Origin: Pseudomonadota bacterium
GTDB taxonomy: Bacteria; Pseudomonadota; Alphaproteobacteria; Rhizobiales; Devosiaceae
DNA length: 11,979 nt
Assembly: GCA_023431205.1 (NCBI GenBank)
Contig: JAEYXQ010000062.1
Coordinates: 1-11,979 of the forward strand
Reading direction: 5' to 3'
The notes below the pieces were generated by a model that did not search any database, was not told where the DNA came from, and saw nothing but the letters and a program-made list of their open reading frames with translations. The number at the start of each line of letters is the position of its first letter. The stretch's first letter is position 1. Of the stretch, positions 5,736 through 11,979 are shown piece after piece. The translations under genes and the position numbers were made by a program.

Positions 5736-7485
5736 GGGCGCTCTCGGGCAGCGTCACCTCCTCGAGCCAGGGCGGCAGCCTATCCTGCTGCATCAGTTCG
5801 ATGAAGCTGTCGGACGCGCGTCCGGCCAGCCCCCGCATCTCCGGCATTGATGGGCAAAGGACGACGAGGCCGATGCCGCGGGCGTCGACGATGCTGCGCG
5901 CCACCGCTATAGGCTCATTGAAGAAGCGGAAGGCGTCGAGCACGCCGGCCTGGTTGCGGTGGTAGGGCGCGGCGACCACCGCGTGCGGAGTTTCGAGCAG
6001 CAGGTGCGAACCGAGATCGACAGGCGTCATGATCCGCTCGGGCGGCAAGGGCGCGAGGTCGGCGAAGGCATCGGCGACGAGACACTGGTCCTTGCTGTCG
6101 AGCACGGCGGCAACCACTTCCGACCGTCCCGGAAACAGCGATGTCGCGCCGGTGACGGCGAGCGCCAGCACCACCCCCGAAAACACCAGCCAGGAGCCGA
6201 TCAGCCCGGCGGCAGCGGCGACGTTGCGGCGGGACAGGTAGTGGTGGCGAGCGGCAACGACCACCCAGGCGGCCGCGGGAATGGCCGGCATGATGGCAAG
6301 GCGGGCGCCGCGCGTCTGCACCAGCATGATCGCGGCGGTCAACAACAGGAAGGCAAGCAGCACCAGCCATTCGCCGCGGGCCTGCGGAACGCGCCACAGC
6401 CGCACCAGCACCGCCAGCAGGCCGAAGAGGATGGGCACGCCAACCGCGATCGCATAGGCCGGCAGGTCGAACAGCGTTTCGTGCCAGGGCTTGGCCTCGG
6501 TGATGGCGGCAATCCAGTTCTGCTGCAGCCATGGATCGAGGGCGCCATAGGGCCCGCCAAGGCATTCGGGATAGAGCACGGCGATGGCCGCTGCGCCGGC
6601 GGCGCCCGGCAGCGCGAGCAGCACGAGGCGCTGCCATGATTTCCGCGGCGCCGGCAGCAGCGAGACGGCGGTGAACACCACGGCCACCCACAGCGCCGCG
6701 CCGGCATAGGTCGGCGAGATCATGTCGCAGGCGCCTTCGAGCCAGCGCGCCGGCGGGCGGGTGAGGGCCAGCCCGGCGGCGGTGGAGAGGCCAAAGGCAA
6801 GCCCGAAGCTGCGCATGGCCGGGCCCCGCGCAGGGTCGATCGCGTAGCCCATGCCGAAGACGAGAATTGCGGCGACGGCAACTGGCAGCGCCTCGGTCGC
6901 CACGGTCAGGCTCAGCGCGGCGAACAGGCCGGCAAGCCAGGCAAAGCGCGGTCGGGAGACCGCTTCCACGGCGGCCCAGATGGTGGCAAGCGTCAGCACC
7001 ACCACCAGGTTGTGGTGATCGACGCGGCCGGGAGCGAACTCGGCAGTGATCGCGGGGCTGAGCACCGGCAGGATCAGCGCCGGCAGCACGGCTTCCGGTC
7101 CCGCAAGGCGCAAGGCCAGTCGCCCACTCAGCCAGAGCAGCGCCAGGAGCAGCAGCAACGGCCAGGCGGTGCCGGCGAAGATGGCGGCATTGGTCGCCCC
7201 GAGCACTGGCGTCGCCACCAGCGCCAGCAGCGCCAGGGGGACGTCAACCAAGCGCGACCAGTGGATCTCGGCGCCCCAGGGCGTGTTCAGCCGGTGCTGG
7301 ACGAGGTCGTACCAGCCCTGCCCGGCCAGAAAATCGCGCACCACCACCATGCGCATGGCGTCGTCGGTATCGGCAAAGAAGGGCTCGCCGGCGCGACCGA
7401 TCCAGGTGCGCAGCACAAAGATCAGCGCTGCGCTGAGGAACACGGCCGCGACGAGGCGGAGATCGATGCGGTTGGTCTGGGTCAC
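5707..7485 (-). CDS. Polytopic membrane protein, predicted GT-C (STT3/AglB- or PMT-like) glycosyltransferase
   Basis: The product has 592 residues and starts at GTG 7485. It has about ten hydrophobic segments between residues 8 and 450, then a soluble C-terminal region (about 455-592) likely outside the cytoplasm. The first external loop holds D39-T-D-D42 in the context FFADTDDAMRMVVVRDFL, followed by HWSRLVDVPL (75-84). A second loop holds GRVDHHN with D156, H157 and H158. GT-C enzymes use an acidic motif in the first loop, and archaeal AglB binds metal with a first-loop Asp plus a D-x-H pair at nearly the same spacing. These features suggest transfer of a lipid-linked sugar to an acceptor on the outer face of the inner membrane. 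No WWDYG-like STT3 motif is visible, so the acceptor is unknown and a PMT-type or novel GT-C is equally possible. It lies alone between the YjbR-like gene and HPr, on the strand of the signalling cluster. Confidence 0.75.
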   Translation of the reverse strand: MTQTNRIDLRLVAAVFLSAALIFVLRTWIGRAGEPFFADTDDAMRMVVVRDFLAGQGWYDLVQHRLNTPWGAEIHWSRLVDVPLALLALVATPVLGATNAAIFAGTAWPLLLLLALLWLSGRLALRLAGPEAVLPALILPVLSPAITAEFAPGRVDHHNLVVVLTLATIWAAVEAVSRPRFAWLAGLFAALSLTVATEALPVAVAAILVFGMGYAIDPARGPAMRSFGLAFGLSTAAGLALTRPPARWLEGACDMISPTYAGAALWVAVVFTAVSLLPAPRKSWQRLVLLALPGAAGAAAIAVLYPECLGGPYGALDPWLQQNWIAAITEAKPWHETLFDLPAYAIAVGVPILFGLLAVLVRLWRVPQARGEWLVLLAFLLLTAAIMLVQTRGARLAIMPAIPAAAWVVVAARHHYLSRRNVAAAAGLIGSWLVFSGVVLALAVTGATSLFPGRSEVVAAVLDSKDQCLVADAFADLAPLPPERIMTPVDLGSHLLLETPHAVVAAPYHRNQAGVLDAFRFFNEPIAVARSIVDARGIGLVVLCPSMPEMRGLAGRASDSFIELMQQDRLPPWLEEVTLPESALRVFAVLPE

Positions 7486-7575
7486 GCCCCGGAGAATGCG
7501 CAGAAGGGATTAAGGCGAGGTGACGGGTTGGTGCGTGGCAACGCAGTGCAGCGCAGATGGGGATTCCGTGGCCGC
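7486..7575. other. Non-coding gap upstream of the membrane protein gene
   Basis: This gap would hold the promoter and start signals of the 5707-7485 gene. I see only a weak CCGGGG-type ribosome-binding site just before the GTG and no convincing -35/-10 pair. With the adjacent palindrome it separates this gene from the HPr end of the signalling cluster by 139 bp. Confidence 0.35.
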
Positions 7576-7608
7576 GACCTCGTCCTTCGACGGGCTCAGG
7601 ATGAGGTC
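7576..7608. repeat. Palindromic dispersed-type repeat (REP-like) after the HPr gene
   Basis: GACCTCGTCCT (7576-7586) and AGGATGAGGTC (7598-7608) form 11-bp arms with a single G-U-type mismatch around the loop TCGACGGGCTC. The core (CTCGTCCTTCGACGGGCTCA) closely resembles a short palindrome that I recall as highly repeated between genes in many alphaproteobacteria. It starts 16 bases beyond the HPr stop codon, so in the transcript it could cap the 3' end of the cluster mRNA as a stabiliser or attenuator. No T-tract follows. Confidence 0.65.
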
Positions 7609-7624
7609 AGGCGATGTCGGGGGC

Positions 7625-7933
7625 CTACAGCGCGCCGTCGGCGTCTTCGTCGAAGCCGTTGTTGACCAGTTCGACGATGGCTTCGAGGGCTTCGCGGGCC
7701 TGTTTGCCGCTGGCCTGCACGAGAATGGTGGAGCCGGGGCCGGCCCCCAGCATCATCAGGCCCATGATGGAATTGCCGTTGACGGACTGACCGTCCTTGA
7801 CCACCTGCACATTGGCATCGAAACACTCGGCCGTGCGCACGAAGCGGGCCGAGGCGCGGGCGTGGAGACCCTTGCGGTTGACGATGGTCAACTGCTGGGC
7901 CAGGGCCCGGCTGCTGCCGGCAGCGGTGTCCAT
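7625..7933 (-). CDS. ptsH: HPr phosphocarrier protein (PTS/NPr type)
   Basis: HPr carries phosphate from enzyme I to EIIA proteins. The 102-residue product has the active-site motif GLHARASARF (22-31), with His24 as the phosphorylation site. NGNSIMGLMMLGAGPGS (52-68) has Ser55 at the position HprK phosphorylates. Alphaproteobacterial HPr typically has A-S rather than P-A after H-A-R, as here. The start at ATG 7933 is supported by GGAGGA seven bases upstream. The N-terminus is about nine residues longer than in enteric HPr and the C-terminus is acidic (DEDADG). It ends the cluster, 53 bp after the EIIA gene. With no sugar permease nearby and a kinase gene upstream, the likely job is regulatory phosphorelay (carbon/nitrogen status) rather than sugar uptake. 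Enzyme I would be encoded elsewhere. Confidence 0.95.
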   Translation of the reverse strand: MDTAAGSSRALAQQLTIVNRKGLHARASARFVRTAECFDANVQVVKDGQSVNGNSIMGLMMLGAGPGSTILVQASGKQAREALEAIVELVNNGFDEDADGAL

Positions 7934-7986
7934 CAAGCGATCCTCCGGAAGACGGTGGTACCCTACCGCAACAATTGCGGCAGCAT

Positions 7987-8388
7987 CTAGCCGGCGCCGA
8001 GGATCGAATTGGCGACGGTAATGTATTTGCGGCCCGCTTCCTGCGCCAGGTTGACGGCGGCCTTGATGTCGAGCTCGCCGCGGACGCGCCCCAGCTTGAC
8101 CAGCATGGGCAGGTTGACCCCGGCGATCACCTCGACGTCGCGGTTCTGCATGACCGAGATGGCAAGGTTGGAGGGCGTGCCGCCGAACATGTCGGTGAGG
8201 ATGATGACCCCGCTGCCCTGGTTGGCCCGGTCGACGGCGTCGAGAATGTCGTTGCGACGCTGTTCGACATTGTCGTCGGGGCCGATGGCGATGGTCTCGA
8301 CCAGTTCCTGCGGCCCGACCACGTGTTCCATGGCAGACTTGAATTCGTTGGCGAGCGCCCCGTGCGTCACCAGTACCAGACCGATCAT
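7987..8388 (-). CDS. manX: PTS EIIA component, mannose/fructose family
   Basis: This 133-residue single-domain EIIA of the mannose superfamily receives phosphate from HPr. Its N-terminal strand MIGLVLVTHG ends with the active-site His9. ILTDMFGGTPSN (63-74) is the family's second signature, and GVNLPMLVKL (about 90-99) is also typical. The start at ATG 8388 puts the histidine at the usual position and has GGGGAC as ribosome-binding site; an in-frame extension to 8436 would add 16 unrelated residues. Most sugar-transporting EIIA-Man proteins are fused to or next to IIB, IIC and IID, none of which occurs here. In alphaproteobacteria such orphan EIIA proteins sit with hprK and HPr and are taken to be regulatory. 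The gene is separated from hprK by 160 bp, so it may have its own promoter. Confidence 0.93.
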   Translation of the reverse strand: MIGLVLVTHGALANEFKSAMEHVVGPQELVETIAIGPDDNVEQRRNDILDAVDRANQGSGVIILTDMFGGTPSNLAISVMQNRDVEVIAGVNLPMLVKLGRVRGELDIKAAVNLAQEAGRKYITVANSILGAG

Positions 8389-8548
8389 GACACGTCCCCA
8401 TGCCGTGGCCCGATGGCGTTCTGCCATCCACGACATTCCGATTCCTGCCCCCTGCCGACCGCTGGTGCGGACCGGCGCGAACCCGGCCTATCCGGACGAG
8501 CAGCCGACAGTCTCGGCTCGACCGCTGCGCTATTCAAGCAAATTGTTG
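8389..8548 (-). promoter_or_regulatory. hprK-EIIA intergenic leader with a small stem-loop
   Basis: This is the only long gap in an otherwise tight cluster. On the minus strand GATGGC-AGAAC-GCCATC (plus 8412-8428) forms a perfect 6-bp stem with a 5-base loop, ending 23 bases before the EIIA ATG and just before its ribosome-binding site. I see no strong -35/-10 pair and no terminator. It may allow separate control of EIIA and HPr. Confidence 0.3.
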
Positions 8549-9019
8549 TCACTGCTGGCTCTGTCCACTGCCAAGCGCGCCGACCGCCTCGGCCACCAGC
8601 AGCACCTGATGGCTGAGGGCAATGACATTGGAGCGGGGCACCGGTGCCCGCGCCAGGGTGTGGCCCATCAGCTCGGTGGACAGCTCATCCTCCTCGATCA
8701 GCCGCACGAAATCGGGCACGAGATCGATGACCAGGTGAAGGGTGACGAGGTTGCGGTGGGGACGGCTGACAATGCCGCGCCCGCGCAGTTCGATGAGGCC
8801 GGCGAGCTGCGCGGGGGCCTGCATGGTCAGTTCCCGCCCCGTCTCGACCAGATCGACGCGGTCATCGGCAACCAGGAAAGCGGGCTGGCCGCGCATCTCC
8901 CAGCGGTCCAGCAAGGCCAGCGCCAAAACGGATTTGCCGGCTCCCGACGGACCGCGCAGCAGGACGCCGGTTTCGCCCAGCACGAGACCCGTGCCGTGCA
9001 CATTAAGCGGTTTCGTCAT
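8549..9019 (-). CDS. hprK: HPr kinase/phosphorylase, short alphaproteobacterial form
   Basis: HprK phosphorylates (and in many species dephosphorylates) the regulatory serine of HPr. The product has 156 residues, about half the length of Firmicutes HprK (about 310), and contains only the catalytic C-terminal domain, as usual in alphaproteobacteria. It shows a Walker A motif GPSGAGKS (23-30) and FLVADDRVDL (48-57) with the acidic pair D52-D53. It also has the HprK signature region IELRGRGIV (76-84) and a helical tail. The start at ATG 9019 follows the chvG stop by 10 bp. A longer in-frame start (9274) would run into chvG and is rejected. The ribosome-binding site is weak, which suggests translational coupling to chvG. 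Expected partner: HPr Ser55, encoded two genes downstream. Loss of the N-terminal domain implies different metabolite control from that in Bacillus. Confidence 0.95.
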   Translation of the reverse strand: MTKPLNVHGTGLVLGETGVLLRGPSGAGKSVLALALLDRWEMRGQPAFLVADDRVDLVETGRELTMQAPAQLAGLIELRGRGIVSRPHRNLVTLHLVIDLVPDFVRLIEEDELSTELMGHTLARAPVPRSNVIALSHQVLLVAEAVGALGSGQSQQ

Positions 9020-9029
9020 GAGCCCGAAC

Positions 9030-10820
9030 TTACTTGCGGGCGCGCGGCAGGACAACCGTGAACACGGCGCCCGAGCGATCCTTGCGGTTGGTGGCGCGGA
9101 TGGTGCCCTTGTGGGCGTCGACGATCTGCTTGGAAATGGACAGGCCGAGCCCCGAATGGTCGCCGAAGCTCTCGGTCTCCGGCCGGTCGGTATAGAAGCG
9201 CTGGAAGATCTTGCCGTGGTCACCGGTGATGCCCGGGCCTTCGTCGGCCACGGTGATGGTGATGCTGTCGGCATCGGTGGTCAGCGCGACGGTGACGGTG
9301 CCGCCCTGGGGCGAGAACGACACGGCGTTGTCGATGAGGTTGGCAAAGACCTGGGCCAGCCGCGATTCGTGGCCGTTGATCACCGCTGCGCCCCGACCGG
9401 TGCGGGGCGCCAGTTCGACGTTGACCTCGCGGTTGGCGGCGATGTCGCGCTGGATGGCGACCATGGCCTCGGCAAGTTGCAGCACGTCGACACGCTCGGC
9501 GCTCTCGCGCGCCAGTTCGGCATCGAGCCGGCTGGCGCTGGAGATATCGGTGATCAGCCGGTCGAGGCGCTTCACATCGTGCTGAATGATGGCGTTGAGG
9601 CGCTCGCGGTCTTCGGCGCGCTTGGCCAGCGGCAGGGTCTCGACGGCGCTTCGGAGCGAGGTCAGCGGGTTCTTGAGTTCGTGGGCAACGTCGGCGGCGA
9701 ACCGCTCGATGGCCTCGATGCGGTTGTAGAGCCCGTCGGTCATGCGCCTGAGGGCACCGGAAAGGTGACCGATCTCGTCGGGACGGTCGGTATAGTCCGG
9801 AATTTCGGCGCGGGCATTGCCGGCGGTCTGCACGCGCTCGGCGGCTGCGGCCAGCCGGCGCATCGGCCCGGCAATGGTACCGGCCATCAGCAGCGACAGC
9901 GCGATCTGTACGCCCGCGGCGATCATGGCGATCCTGAGGATGCTCCAGCGCTCCTGGGAGACAACGGAGTCGATGTCTCCGGGGGCGGTGGACAAGAGGA
10001 TGGCGCCAACCACGTTGCGCAGGCGCTGCACCGGTACCGCAACCGAAACCACCAGCCGGTTCTGCTCGTCGACGCGCACGAAATCGGCCGGCGCGCCGTT
10101 GAGCGCCGAGGCCACCTCGGGGTAGCGGGCGCCTTCAGCGACACCGTGCTCCTGGTATTTGGGGAAATTGTCGCCCGGCACCCAGGCCAGCACGGCATTC
10201 CACCAGTCCCACAGGAAGAAACTCTCCCGCTTGGGGGCGGTGGACGAGCGGATCACCTCGCCCCGCGCATAGATGTTGTCGCTGTCGAGGATCATCAGCC
10301 CCTGCTGATCGTAGATGCGGGCGCGAGTGCGGGTGGGGGTTATGAGGTTGCGCAGCAGCGGGGCCACCCGCTCGGGACTGATGGGGAACTCCAGCGTCGG
10401 GTCGTAATAGGAAAGCGGCGACACCGTGCCGTCGCCCTGCAGCTGCAGCAGCCGGTCGGGATTGACGGAGATGGTGTCGCTGTCGGCGGTCGCCGAAGCG
10501 GCAATGGCGGCGGCGATGATCTCGCCCTGGACGCGCAGCGACTGCACCCGGGCATCGATCAGGCCGGCGCGCCACTGGTTGAGGTAGAGAATGCCGACCA
10601 CGAGGACCAGCAGGCCGGCAAGGTTGAGGACGATGATGCGGCGGGTCAGGCTCGAAAAGATGGTGAAATCGAGAAAGCGGCGAATGCCGCCGCCGACCCG
10701 CGCAAACGGCGCCACCACGCGGCGCCAGCGGAAGCGCCGGCGCGGGGGCGTGGTCGTTTCCCCGTCCACCGCCGGGGCGGTGTCGGGTCGAACCGGCGCA
10801 TCGTCATCGAGCACGGCCAA
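9030..10820 (-). CDS. chvG: Membrane sensor histidine kinase ChvG/ExoS-like
   Basis: This 596-residue sensor kinase is the partner of ChvI. In rhizobia and Agrobacterium, ChvG/ExoS senses acid or envelope change, is held back by periplasmic ExoR, and is needed for symbiosis or virulence. In order it has a basic Pro/Arg-rich cytoplasmic N-terminus (1-60), TM1 (about 61-80), a large periplasmic sensor region (about 81-293), TM2 (about 294-316) and HAMP (about 317-370). The dimerisation/phosphoacceptor motif FAADVAHELKNPLTSLRSA follows, with His380. The ATPase domain has an N-box NLIDNA (494-499), a G1 box DEGPG (526-530) and a G2 box GLGL (557-560). The start is TTG 10820, with TAGGAG six bases upstream overlapping the chvI stop codon; GTG at codon 3 is an alternative. 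It lies 9 bp after chvI and 10 bp before hprK, so the three are cotranscribed. Whether ExoR controls it here cannot be told. Confidence 0.96.
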   Translation of the reverse strand: MAVLDDDAPVRPDTAPAVDGETTTPPRRRFRWRRVVAPFARVGGGIRRFLDFTIFSSLTRRIIVLNLAGLLVLVVGILYLNQWRAGLIDARVQSLRVQGEIIAAAIAASATADSDTISVNPDRLLQLQGDGTVSPLSYYDPTLEFPISPERVAPLLRNLITPTRTRARIYDQQGLMILDSDNIYARGEVIRSSTAPKRESFFLWDWWNAVLAWVPGDNFPKYQEHGVAEGARYPEVASALNGAPADFVRVDEQNRLVVSVAVPVQRLRNVVGAILLSTAPGDIDSVVSQERWSILRIAMIAAGVQIALSLLMAGTIAGPMRRLAAAAERVQTAGNARAEIPDYTDRPDEIGHLSGALRRMTDGLYNRIEAIERFAADVAHELKNPLTSLRSAVETLPLAKRAEDRERLNAIIQHDVKRLDRLITDISSASRLDAELARESAERVDVLQLAEAMVAIQRDIAANREVNVELAPRTGRGAAVINGHESRLAQVFANLIDNAVSFSPQGGTVTVALTTDADSITITVADEGPGITGDHGKIFQRFYTDRPETESFGDHSGLGLSISKQIVDAHKGTIRATNRKDRSGAVFTVVLPRARK

Positions 10821-10829
10821 GAGAGGCTC

Positions 10830-11543
10830 CTACTGCTCCTTGAAGCGATAGCCGACGCCATAGAGCGTCTCGATCATCTCGAAGTCGTCGTCGACGGCCT
10901 TGAACTTCTTGCGCAGCCGCTTGATGTGGGAGTCGATGGTGCGATCATCGACATAGACCTGGTCGTCATAGGCCGCATCCATCAAGGCGTTGCGCGACTT
11001 GACCACGCCGGGCCGTAGCGCCAGCGCCTGCAGGATCAGGAACTCGGTGACGGTCAAGGTGACGCGCTGGCCCTTCCAGGTGCAGGTGTGACGCTCCTCG
11101 TCGAGCACCAGCGCACCGCGCTCGATCAGGGCCTTGCTCGGCTGCGGCTCGGCGCCATTGGTGGGCGAGGACGGATCGCGCGGGGCGGAGCGGCGCAGGA
11201 TGGCCTTGACCCGTTCCACCAGCAGGCGCTGGCTGAACGGCTTGGTGATGAAGTCGTCGGCGCCCATCTTGAGGCCGAACAGCTCGTCGATCTCCTCGTC
11301 CTTGGAGGTGAGGAAGATCACCGGCACGTCGGATTTCTGGCGCAGGCGGCGGAGCAGTTCCATGCCATCCATGCGCGGCATCTTGATGTCGAGGATGGCC
11401 AGGTCCGGCCGGTCGGTGGTGAGACCTTCAAGACCCGAGGCACCATCGGTGTAGGTGGAGACCGTATATCCCTCTGCTTCCAGCGTCAGCGACACGGAAG
11501 TGAGAATATTGCGGTCATCGTCCACCAGGGCGATCTTGGGCAT
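10830..11543 (-). CDS. chvI: Two-component response regulator ChvI (OmpR/PhoB family)
   Basis: This 237-residue transcription factor is phosphorylated by ChvG. The receiver domain (1-118) has the acidic pocket D8-D9-D10, phospho-acceptor Asp52 in LDIKMPRMDG, Thr79 in FLTSKDE and Lys101 in ITKPF. A linker (about 119-137, Pro/Ser-rich) leads to a winged-helix DNA-binding domain with LTVTEFLILQALALRPG, DDRTIDSHIKRLRKKF and the terminal YGVGYRF. The start is ATG 11543, with a GAAAGG-type ribosome-binding site. It is the first gene of the leftward cluster and divergent from pckA, with 258 bp between them. In related bacteria ChvI controls exopolysaccharide, motility, acid-response and envelope genes, and the system often autoregulates; direct control of pckA here is a guess from position. 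Confidence 0.97.
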   Translation of the reverse strand: MPKIALVDDDRNILTSVSLTLEAEGYTVSTYTDGASGLEGLTTDRPDLAILDIKMPRMDGMELLRRLRQKSDVPVIFLTSKDEEIDELFGLKMGADDFITKPFSQRLLVERVKAILRRSAPRDPSSPTNGAEPQPSKALIERGALVLDEERHTCTWKGQRVTLTVTEFLILQALALRPGVVKSRNALMDAAYDDQVYVDDRTIDSHIKRLRKKFKAVDDDFEMIETLYGVGYRFKEQ

Positions 11544-11801
11544 GGGCTGCCTTTCTTCTTTGTGACGCTTGCAAGGTCCAACGCGCGAAGAGTCAAACGG
11601 TTGGCGCGGGCGTGGCGTGCCGTTGCAAGCGACAAATACGCGCTAAATAAGGCGCCTCCAAGCGATATGCGACGCCCTGACGCGGCCGCACCCGGCTGCG
11701 ACTTCCGTCTTACGACCGATTTCGGGATGGTTGTATGACCAATTACCCCCCAGCCTAGCCATGAGCGGCGGCCGTTTGCTGTCGCGCCAAGGAGAGGCGT
11801 T
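11544..11801. promoter_or_regulatory. Divergent chvI / pckA promoter region with a TTGCAAG direct repeat
   Basis: For chvI (minus strand) the best candidate is TTGACT (plus 11591-11596), 17 bases from a poor -10 (TGCAAG, plus 11568-11573). For pckA the clearest AT-rich spot is TAAATA (11644-11649), 15 bases after TTGCAA (11623-11628), leaving a leader of about 145 bases. TTGCAAG occurs twice in the same direction, at 11569-11575 and 11623-11629, 54 bases apart; each contains the palindrome TTGCAA. Such a pair could be an operator for a regulator such as ChvI or a carbon-control factor, but this is unproven. GGAGAG at 11791-11796 is the pckA ribosome-binding site. Confidence 0.35.
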
Positions 11802-11979
11802 ATGGCTGAGTTCGACCATGAAACCCTGAGAACATCGATCGGCGCGCGGGCCGGATCGGTGTCGGGCAACGACATCGCCCCGGCCCTGGTGGCCCAGGCG
11901 ATCGCCGGCGGCGAGGGGGTGTTCACGGCCGACGGGGCATTGTCGGTGACCACCGGCGCCTTCACCGGGCGCAGCCCCA
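11802..11979 (+). CDS. pckA: Phosphoenolpyruvate carboxykinase (ATP), N-terminal part
   Basis: Only the first 59 codons are in the window; the gene continues past the right edge. PckA (EC 4.1.1.49) converts oxaloacetate and ATP to PEP, CO2 and ADP, the entry step to gluconeogenesis on organic acids. The visible N-terminus ends in GALSVTTGAFTGRSP, the conserved segment that precedes K-D-K-F in ATP-dependent PEP carboxykinases (usual length about 530-540 residues). Start ATG 11802 has GGAGAG five bases upstream. Its place next to chvI, divergently transcribed, is conserved in rhizobia and supports both identifications. PEP made by PckA is also the phosphate source for the HPr/EIIA relay encoded at the far end of the neighbouring cluster. 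Confidence 0.93.
   Translation, partial: MAEFDHETLRTSIGARAGSVSGNDIAPALVAQAIAGGEGVFTADGALSVTTGAFTGRSP

Noticed and set aside
5959..6639. Plus-strand open frames opposite the large membrane protein (also 7012-7665)
   Set aside because: Their composition (Gln/Gly/Arg/His-rich) mirrors the complementary membrane-protein codons, and they have no domain pattern.
7934..8431. Long minus-strand frame joining HPr to upstream sequence (start 8431)
   Set aside because: The upstream part overlaps the EIIA gene in another frame and is Arg/Gly-rich noise. HPr has its own GGAGGA and ATG at 7933.
9020..9274. Longer hprK start at 9274
   Set aside because: The extension lies in chvG coding sequence in another frame and has no HprK-like residues; ATG 9019 puts the Walker A motif at the normal place for the short alphaproteobacterial form.
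8742..11018. A 758-codon plus-strand open frame opposite hprK, chvG and chvI
   Set aside because: It is antisense to three confidently identified genes. Its product is low-complexity (rich in Gly, Asp, His, Arg), which is typical of a shadow frame in GC-rich DNA, and it matches no family I know.
1..11979. CRISPR arrays, insertion sequences, rRNA
   Set aside because: I saw no regularly spaced repeats, no transposase motifs and no rRNA-like sequence on either strand.

Overview
The window looks like chromosomal DNA of an alphaproteobacterium of the order Hyphomicrobiales (Rhizobiales), possibly close to Devosia; the genus is only an inference. The main evidence is the block pckA / chvI-chvG-hprK-EIIA(Man)-HPr, a gene order typical of this order, together with high GC content and a short HPr kinase that lacks the N-terminal domain seen in Firmicutes.

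Left part (1 to about 3950), accessory DNA with a less GC-rich look. It opens with a phage holin-like gene on the minus strand, interrupted by an in-frame amber codon. This abuts a long plus-strand reading frame that I read as the C-terminal three quarters of a DUF499-type (COG1483) AAA+ ATPase, a family often found in anti-phage loci. The part that should hold the Walker motifs is missing, and the join lies at about 447-455. A predicted HEPN-like protein (Rx4H motif) follows on the same strand. The segment ends at the 3' end of a tRNA-Ser(GGA) gene, a classic integration site, so I read it as a decayed island of phage and defence genes beside a tRNA.

Middle part (3950-7490), chromosomal backbone. 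The tRNA-Ser(GGA) gene on the minus strand has a recognisable promoter, two strong hairpins in its leader and an intrinsic terminator. On the plus strand follow a small two-helix membrane protein, peptide methionine sulfoxide reductase A (msrA) and a YjbR/MmcQ-family protein. The last overlaps tail to tail with a large minus-strand polytopic membrane protein that carries GT-C glycosyltransferase features (an acidic D-T-D-D motif in the first loop and a D-H-H motif like that of AglB).

Right part (7490-11979), signalling and carbon-control cluster. A palindromic dispersed-type repeat lies after HPr. Reading leftward from 11543 are chvI (response regulator), chvG (membrane sensor kinase), hprK (HPr kinase/phosphorylase), a mannose-type EIIA and HPr. 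chvI, chvG and hprK are separated by only 9-10 bp and are probably one transcript; EIIA is set off by a 160-bp gap. No sugar permease is present, so EIIA and HPr probably act as a regulatory phosphorelay, with HprK acting on HPr Ser55 and phosphotransfer through HPr His24 and EIIA His9. pckA (PEP carboxykinase) starts divergently from chvI and runs off the right edge, so an acid/envelope-stress two-component system, a PEP-fed phosphorelay and a PEP-producing enzyme sit together.
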